Shown: positions 59,376 through 64,000 of the stretch, one piece after another | Layout of the letters: each line of letters starts with the position of its first letter | Position numbering within the stretch: the stretch's first letter is position 1 | NCBI RefSeq assembly: GCF_002043095.1 | Contig: NZ_MVOC01000076.1 | Span: 41,264 to 105,263 of the forward strand | Reading direction: 5' to 3' | DNA: 64,000 nucleotides | DNA from: Mycobacterium sp. AT1 | Lineage (GTDB): Bacteria; Actinomycetota; Actinomycetes; Mycobacteriales; Mycobacteriaceae | Made by a program: the position numbers and the translations under genes | The notes under the pieces: model-generated | What the model saw: the letters and a program-made list of their open reading frames with translations, nothing else | The model's database searches: none | What the model was told of the DNA's origin: nothing

Positions 59376-61226
59376 ATGGCAACGTTGTTGCGTTTGGCCA
59401 CGGCCGGCTCGGTCGACGACGGAAAGTCCACTCTCATCGGCAGACTGCTGTTCGACAGCAAGGCCGTCATGGAGGACCAGTTGGCCTCTGTGGAGCGGAC
59501 CTCGAAGGAGCGCGGTCACGACTACACCGACCTCGCGCTGGTGACCGACGGCCTGCGTGCCGAGCGGGAGCAGGGCATCACCATCGACGTCGCGTACCGC
59601 TACTTCGCCACGGCCAAGCGGAAATTCATCATCGCCGACACCCCGGGCCACGTGCAGTACACCCGCAACATGGTGACGGGTGCCTCGACCGCGCAGCTGG
59701 TCATCGTGCTGGTCGACGCACGGCACGGCCTGCTCGAGCAGTCCCGGCGGCACGCATTCCTGGCGTCCCTGCTCGGCATTCAGCACATCGTGTTGGCGGT
59801 CAACAAGATGGACCTGGTCGACTGGAGCCAGGAGCGGTTCGAGAAGATCCGCGACGACTTCCACGAGTTCGCCGCGCGCCTCGACGTGCAGGACGTCACG
59901 ACCATTCCGCTGTCGGCCCTCAACGGCGACAACGTGGTCACCAAGTCCGACGCCTCGCCCTGGTACGAGGGTCCGGCCCTGCTGAGCCACCTCGAAGAGG
60001 TGTACATCGCCGGTGACCGAAATCTGGTCGACGTCCGGTTCCCCGTGCAGTACGTCATCCGGCCGCAGACCCGCGAGCACGCCGACCACCGCAGCTATGC
60101 CGGCACCATCGCCAGCGGCGTGATGCGCACGGGTGACGAAGTCGTGGTGCTGCCGGCTGGGAAGACCAGTCGCATCACCGAAATCGAGGGTCCCGCAGGG
60201 CCTCTCGACGAGGCGTTCGCCTCGATGGCGGTGTCGATCAGCCTGGCCGACGACATCGACATCTCGCGTGGCGACATGATCGCCAGGCCCAACAACCAGC
60301 CGCACGTCACCCAGGACTTCGACGCCACGGTGTGTTGGATGTCCGACGACGCGGCGCTCGAGCCCGGTCGCGACTACGTCATCAAGCACACGACCCGGAC
60401 GACGCGCGCCAGGGTGACGGCGCTTGACTACCGGCTCGACGTCAACACGCTGCACCGCGACAAGAGCGCAACGGCGTTGAAGATCAACGAACTCGGCCGC
60501 GTGACGCTGCGGACACAGGTGCCGCTGCTGCTCGACGAGTACGCCCGCAACGCCGCCATCGGGTCGTTCATCCTGATCGACCCCGACACCAACGGCACGG
60601 TGGCCGCGGGCATGGTCCGCGACACCACCCCGGCGGCGACCCGCACGGCCACGCCGAATGCCGTCCGCCATCAGAATCTCGTCACCGCCGAGGACCGGTT
60701 GTCGCGGGGGAGCACGGTGTGGTTCACGGGGCTCTCCGGCTCAGGGAAGTCGTCGGTCGCCATGCTGGTCGAACAGAAGCTGCTCGAAAGTGGGCGTCCC
60801 GCTTACGTTCTCGATGGTGACAACCTGCGCCACGGGCTCAACGCCGACCTTGGCTTCACGATGGCCGACCGCGCCGAGAACCTGCGGCGGCTGGCGCACA
60901 TCGCCACGCTGCTGGCCGACTCCGGGCAGATCGTACTGGTGCCTGCGATCAGCCCGCTCGAGGAACACCGGGCGCTGGCCCGCAAGGTTCACGAAGATCA
61001 GGGTTACGACTTCTTCGAGGTCTTCTGCGACACCCCGCTGCAGGATTGCGAACGTCGAGACCCCAAGGGGCTCTACGCCAAGGCCCGACGCGGCGAGATC
61101 ACGCACTTCACCGGGATCGACAGCCCGTACCAGCGGCCCAAGAACCCGGACCTGCGCCTCACGCCGGACTGCGAAGTCACGGAACTGGCGCAGTACGTCG
61201 TCGACATGATCGACGCGAAGAAGTGA
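59376..61226 (+). CDS. cysN: Bifunctional sulfate adenylyltransferase GTPase/APS kinase (CysNC)
   Basis: 616 residues from ATG 59376 (a longer frame overlapping cysD is rejected). Residues 1-430 are an EF-Tu-like GTPase: GSVDDGKST, DxxxxERxxGIT-type REQGITIDVAYRYF, DTPGHVQY and NKMD. Residues 440-616 are APS kinase: P-loop GLSGSGKSS starting at residue 452, DGDNLRHGLNADLGF, and AYRDRR-like later segments. The fused protein activates CysD and phosphorylates APS to PAPS. The same fusion exists in M. tuberculosis (Rv1286). GTGA overlap with cysQ. Confidence 0.96.
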   Translation: MATLLRLATAGSVDDGKSTLIGRLLFDSKAVMEDQLASVERTSKERGHDYTDLALVTDGLRAEREQGITIDVAYRYFATAKRKFIIADTPGHVQYTRNMVTGASTAQLVIVLVDARHGLLEQSRRHAFLASLLGIQHIVLAVNKMDLVDWSQERFEKIRDDFHEFAARLDVQDVTTIPLSALNGDNVVTKSDASPWYEGPALLSHLEEVYIAGDRNLVDVRFPVQYVIRPQTREHADHRSYAGTIASGVMRTGDEVVVLPAGKTSRITEIEGPAGPLDEAFASMAVSISLADDIDISRGDMIARPNNQPHVTQDFDATVCWMSDDAALEPGRDYVIKHTTRTTRARVTALDYRLDVNTLHRDKSATALKINELGRVTLRTQVPLLLDEYARNAAIGSFILIDPDTNGTVAAGMVRDTTPAATRTATPNAVRHQNLVTAEDRLSRGSTVWFTGLSGSGKSSVAMLVEQKLLESGRPAYVLDGDNLRHGLNADLGFTMADRAENLRRLAHIATLLADSGQIVLVPAISPLEEHRALARKVHEDQGYDFFEVFCDTPLQDCERRDPKGLYAKARRGEITHFTGIDSPYQRPKNPDLRLTPDCEVTELAQYVVDMIDAKK

Positions 61227-61978
61227 GCCCTACCGATCACGAGTTGGCTGCACGGCTGGCGACCGAGGCGGGTGAGCTGCTCCTCGGTGTGCGAGCAGAG
61301 CTGGCCGACGCCGACGCCGCCGAACGAAAGGACGCCGGGGACAAACGTGCCCATGCCTTTCTGATGACGGCGCTGGCGGCCGAGCGGCCGAATGACGCGG
61401 TGCTGTCCGAGGAGGCGACCGCCGAGGAGCGCGCCAACTCCAAGCGCCTCACTGCCGATCGGGTCTGGATCGTCGACCCCCTCGACGGCACCCGGGAATT
61501 CGGCGAGCTCGGTCGCGACGACTGGGCAGTGCACGTGGCGCTGTGGCAGTCGGGTGAACTGGTCGCCGGTGCGGTTGCCCTGCCCGCGCAAGGTGTCACG
61601 TTGGCGACGCCGAACGTTCCGCCGCCCGCTGCCTCGCCCGGTCCGCCGCGGGTCATCGTGTCCAGGACTCGTCCGCCGGCGATCGCGCTTGCGGTGCGGG
61701 AGGCGCTGAACGGCACGTTGGTCGAAATGGGTTCGGCGGGAGCCAAAGTGGCGGCGGTCGTGCAGGGTGTGGCGGACGCCTACGTGCACGCCGGCGGTCA
61801 GTACGAGTGGGACTCGGCCGCTCCCGTCGTGGTGGCCCGGGCGGCGGGTCTGTTCACGTCGCGTCTGGACGGATCACCGCTGCAGTACAACCAGGCCGAC
61901 GTGCTGCTGCCCGACCTGATCGTCTGTCGTCCCGAGCTGGCCGACGCCGTCTTGGCGGTTACCACCGCCAAGGGCTGA
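61223..61978 (+). CDS. cysQ: 3'-phosphoadenosine 5'-phosphate phosphatase (CysQ-like)
   Basis: 251 residues from GTG 61223, coupled by 4-bp overlap to cysNC. The Li+-sensitive phosphatase motifs are LSEEATAEE (metal Glu), IVDPLDGTREF and, C-terminally, YEWDSAAPVVVARAAG. It hydrolyses PAP (or PAPS) to AMP, removing the inhibitory by-product of PAPS use. In M. tuberculosis cysQ (Rv2131c) is located elsewhere, so this operon arrangement differs. Inositol-phosphatase activity is a less likely alternative because of the operon context. Confidence 0.9.
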   Translation: MSPTDHELAARLATEAGELLLGVRAELADADAAERKDAGDKRAHAFLMTALAAERPNDAVLSEEATAEERANSKRLTADRVWIVDPLDGTREFGELGRDDWAVHVALWQSGELVAGAVALPAQGVTLATPNVPPPAASPGPPRVIVSRTRPPAIALAVREALNGTLVEMGSAGAKVAAVVQGVADAYVHAGGQYEWDSAAPVVVARAAGLFTSRLDGSPLQYNQADVLLPDLIVCRPELADAVLAVTTAKG

Positions 61979-61982
61979 TCGT

Positions 61983-62309
61983 TCATCGGCTGTAGTCCGT
62001 CTTCAGCATCCACCGGTCCACATGCGCCGTCCGGACGCCGTCACGGTGAAGTGGGTCGGCATTGGCGAGAGTCGTAGCCGCATCGATACTCTCAGCGCGT
62101 AGGGCATATAAGCCGTTGCCGGTGTTGTGGAGGTCGCCGTCCACCAGCGGCCCGCCAAACAGTAAGTGGTCCGCGGCGTACTGCTGCTTCAGGAACTCGA
62201 GGTGCGCCGGAAGCGTCGTGCGCAACGCCTCAGCCTTACCCTCGTTGAGCTCGGTGCGTACCAGGAAGACGAGCTCGTGGGTGTCATCGGCCGTCGGCAT
62301 GGTGGTCAT
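61983..62309 (-). CDS. YciI-like dimeric alpha/beta-barrel protein
   Basis: 108 residues from ATG 62309. The YCII domain is seen as LVFLVRTELNEGKAEALRTTLPAHLEFLKQQYAADHLLFGGPLVDG and GLYALRAESIDAATTLANADPLHRDGV, with the conserved His/Asp of the AxxDP(L/F) segment. Small ferredoxin-like fold; enzymatic activity is unknown for most members. It is 32 bp after the PPOX gene on the same strand and probably shares its promoter, hence the MarR-type regulation suggested by the palindrome at 62810. Confidence 0.85.
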   Translation of the reverse strand: MTTMPTADDTHELVFLVRTELNEGKAEALRTTLPAHLEFLKQQYAADHLLFGGPLVDGDLHNTGNGLYALRAESIDAATTLANADPLHRDGVRTAHVDRWMLKTDYSR

Positions 62310-62341
62310 TGGGGTGGCTCCTTGTCGTGTTTGGGGTGTCG

Positions 62342-62737
62342 TCAGAGGTGGGCGGTGCGCTTGGGCGGCGCCAGTTGGGTCTCGCCGTTGAGCGGCTCGC
62401 CGCGGAGGTTCCAACTCCACGAGGTCGTCGGGGTGACGCGCAGGTGTGGTTGCTCGCCGTTCACGACCTCGGCGCTGCCGTAGATGCGCAGGAACCGCGG
62501 GCTCCATGGTTCCGTGGACACCACGTCGTCGATCACCAGCGCGACGTGGTGGTTCCCCGCCGAGACGTTCTGGTGCCGGCGGGTGGTCGCCGGTTGGAAC
62601 CCCCCGATGTGGATGTGGGTGCCGTCGAATTCGAACGTCACCGGGACGACGTCGGGCTGACCCTCGCCGTCGACGGTGGCGATCCGGGCCAGTGGCTGCG
62701 TCTTCATGTAGTCGATCTCCTCGGGCGTGAAGCTCAT
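62342..62737 (-). CDS. PPOX-class (F420-type) oxidoreductase-like protein
   Basis: 131 residues. The split beta-barrel of the pyridoxamine-phosphate-oxidase-like family is visible: FTPEEIDYMKTQPLARIATVDGEGQPDVVPVTFEFDG, HIGGFQPATTRRHQNVSAGNHHVALVIDDV and RFLRIYGSAEVV. Mycobacterial members of this size often bind F420 and act as reductases. The substrate is unknown. It is the first gene of a pair with the YciI protein and divergent from the MarR gene, whose product may respond to the same compound. Confidence 0.86.
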   Translation of the reverse strand: MSFTPEEIDYMKTQPLARIATVDGEGQPDVVPVTFEFDGTHIHIGGFQPATTRRHQNVSAGNHHVALVIDDVVSTEPWSPRFLRIYGSAEVVNGEQPHLRVTPTTSWSWNLRGEPLNGETQLAPPKRTAHL

Positions 62738-62809
62738 CGTGTTCTCCTCGTTCGTGGTCGCTCACTGCGACATCCGTTCAAACCGGGAAGTGCGGTCAGT
62801 CATTCCCAA

Positions 62810-62835
62810 TATACTTGCTTGCGTTAGCAAGTATA
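62810..62835. promoter_or_regulatory. MarR-type operator in the PPOX/MarR divergent promoter
   Basis: TATACTTGCT-tgcgtt-AGCAAGTATA is a perfect inverted repeat with 10-bp arms and a 6-bp spacer. It is AT-rich in a GC-rich setting and lies between the divergent PPOX (62737) and MarR (62975) genes. It is a strong candidate MarR dimer site. The rest of the 237-bp gap shows no other clear element. Confidence 0.72.
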
Positions 62836-62974
62836 AATGGTCGACGGCTTGGCGTCTCCTCGTTGCGCGCGCAAGCAACCATGCAGCGCCGTGATCGCGG
62901 TGGGGGCAGCTCGGCGATCTATCCTGGAACCGCGGCGCAACACGAGGACGTGCTGCAGGAGAGGAGCGCCGCCG

Positions 62975-63517
62975 ATGGCCGCGAAGCGTGCGGTGGGAAC
63001 TGCGGGGAGCGACGACGCGCAGCGGTTGCGCGCGGTCGTCGCCCAACTGGACGACGCGGCGATGCTCTGGCAGGACTTCTTGTCCGCCTACCGAACCATC
63101 GTCGACGCCATGGCCGACGAGATGATGCGTGACCACGGTCTGCCCCTGGAGTGGTTCGACGTACTGATCCATCTCGCCGACGTGCCGGACGGACGGCTGC
63201 GTCAGCGCACACTGCGGGACCGGTTGTTCCTCAGTGAAAGCGGTCTGAGCAGGTTGTTGCTGCGCATGGAGCAGGCGGGGCTCATCGCTCGGAGCACCGC
63301 GGGCGACGACAAGCGTGGAGTGGAGATCACGTTGACCACGAAGGGTCGCAGTGCGGTGATCGAGGCTGCCGAGTCACACGTCGACAGGGTGTCGCGACTG
63401 TTCACGGGCAAGCTCACCCGCACCGACCTCAACGCGTTGACCCGGATCCTTCCGAAACTTCGAGCGGACGACGGAGACTCGGAGTTGCCACCACACGGGC
63501 ACCGCTTACGACGCTGA
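62975..63517 (+). CDS. MarR-family regulator
   Basis: 180 residues from ATG 62975, with GGAGAGGAG about 9 bp upstream; the longer frame back to 62837 would cover the promoter region and is rejected. The winged helix is LPLEWFDVLIHLADVPDGRLRQRTLRDRLFLSESGLSRLLLRMEQAGLIARSTAGDDKRGVEITLT, in three parts, with the DxRG wing. A dimerisation helix follows. It likely represses itself and the divergent PPOX/YciI pair through the 62810 palindrome. The inducer is unknown. Confidence 0.9.
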   Translation: MAAKRAVGTAGSDDAQRLRAVVAQLDDAAMLWQDFLSAYRTIVDAMADEMMRDHGLPLEWFDVLIHLADVPDGRLRQRTLRDRLFLSESGLSRLLLRMEQAGLIARSTAGDDKRGVEITLTTKGRSAVIEAAESHVDRVSRLFTGKLTRTDLNALTRILPKLRADDGDSELPPHGHRLRR

Positions 63518-63594
63518 TCCCGCACCACCCCGTCGGCGCAGTTTCGAACCCCGAACACGGGGACGGGCCGTCCGCCGGTCGGTAGGTTGATGCG

Positions 63595-64000
63595 ATGAGC
63601 AATCCCACCCTGCGCACGCTGTCCGAACTCCCCTCGACGCCGGCATCCCTGGCCGAGTCGACCCTGGTGCTGATCGACTGCCAGAACACCTACACCCAGG
63701 GCGTCATGGAACTCGAGGGCGTGCAAGCGGCGCTGGACGAAGCAGCGGCCCTGCTCGATCGTGCGCGGTCGGCCGGGATCCCCGTCATCCATGTCCAGCA
63801 CTCCGACGGCCCCGGGTCGCTCTACGACATCGAGGGGGAGAGTGGCGCCATCGTCACGCGCGTCGCCCCGCGTGACGGTGAAGCCGTCGTGACGAAGCAG
63901 TATCCAAACTCGTTCGTGGAGACCGACTTCGACGACAAGTTGAAGGCAGTCGGCGCCAGCAATCTGGTGATCGCCGGTTTCATGACGCACATGTGCGTCA
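63595..64000 (+). CDS. Isochorismatase/cysteine-hydrolase family protein (cut by window edge)
   Basis: The first 135 residues from ATG 63595. Catalytic Asp is in LVLIDCQNTYTQG, Lys in VVTKQYPNSF, and the nucleophilic Cys in FMTHMCV at the end of the window. So all three catalytic residues are intact. Substrate may be isochorismate, nicotinamide or a carbamoyl compound; the family is broad. It is preceded by 77 bp with no clear signal. The C-terminus is outside the window. Confidence 0.87.
   Translation, partial: MSNPTLRTLSELPSTPASLAESTLVLIDCQNTYTQGVMELEGVQAALDEAAALLDRARSAGIPVIHVQHSDGPGSLYDIEGESGAIVTRVAPRDGEAVVTKQYPNSFVETDFDDKLKAVGASNLVIAGFMTHMCV

Noticed and set aside
1..64000. tRNA, rRNA, CRISPR array, insertion sequence, prophage or origin
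   Set aside because: Scanning by eye found no cloverleaf-type CCA-end gene, no regularly spaced repeat with spacers, no transposase or integrase reading frame and no DnaA-box cluster. Small RNAs cannot be excluded this way.

Overview
The window is high-GC actinobacterial DNA with densely packed genes and many GTG starts. The gene order follows the Mycobacterium tuberculosis Rv1255c-Rv1286 interval. In order it carries homologues of the TetR/CYP130 pair, the GlcD-like oxidase, Tap efflux, UdgB, a deazaflavin-type Rv1261c-like protein, a HIT protein, an Rv1264-like adenylyl cyclase, the Rv1272c/Rv1273c ABC pair, LprB, LprC, a SixA phosphatase, SbcD/SbcC-like proteins, OppABCD and CysD-CysNC. 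Extra catabolic, transport and glycosyltransferase blocks sit between these syntenic anchors, which suggests a non-tuberculous, probably fast-growing Mycolicibacterium. The synteny is recalled from knowledge of the reference genome and was not computed.

Layout. 0-5.4 kb: end of a siderophore-interacting reductase, an arylsulfatase, and a TetR-CYP130-TetR group. 5.4-8.9 kb: an MmpS/MmpL exporter divergent from a TetR gene. 8.9-13.2 kb: lactate permease with a GlcD-type oxidase, and Tap. 13.2-22.3 kb: UdgB, a luciferase-like monooxygenase, a deazaflavin protein, an amidohydrolase, HIT, TetR-SDR, a dioxygenase-like unknown, a family-6 DNA glycosylase, DUF899 and the cyclase. 22.2-26.2 kb: a copper-type ATPase and chaperone behind a CsoR-like operator, and an acyl-CoA synthetase. 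26.2-28 kb: an AIM24 protein and small hypotheticals. 28-37.3 kb: a heterodimeric ABC exporter, LprB/LprC, SixA and SbcD/SbcC-like proteins. 37.3-41.3 kb: a DszA/DszC-like monooxygenase pair and an alpha/beta hydrolase. 41.3-46.7 kb: oppBCDA. 46.9-55.3 kb: two secreted proteins, a two-component system and three membrane glycosyltransferases. 55.4-58.3 kb: a sulfotransferase, TetR and a DUF1214 protein. 58.4-62 kb: cysD-cysNC-cysQ. 62-64 kb: YciI and PPOX proteins divergent from MarR, and the start of an isochorismatase-type hydrolase.

The most interesting regional system is the 47.2-55.3 kb module. A response regulator and histidine kinase are followed by GT39, GT2-GtrA and GT39 proteins, with a divergent Gly-rich secreted protein. 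Arrays of a 7-mer close to (T/G)CAYAGC, repeated every 11 bp, lie in front of the secreted protein/regulator pair, the first GT39 gene and the GT2-GtrA gene. This is the layout expected of a PhoP-type response regulator controlling a polyprenyl-phosphate-sugar glycosylation pathway of the envelope.

Other notable structure: a three-copy nested palindrome family with covarying stems and a conserved GTGAG/CTCAC loop; four convergent gene pairs that share their stop codons in a single CTAG; and several clear operator-like palindromes in front of TetR, MarR and copper genes. No tRNA, rRNA, CRISPR array, insertion sequence or origin was seen. No stretch above 300 bases lacks a gene.
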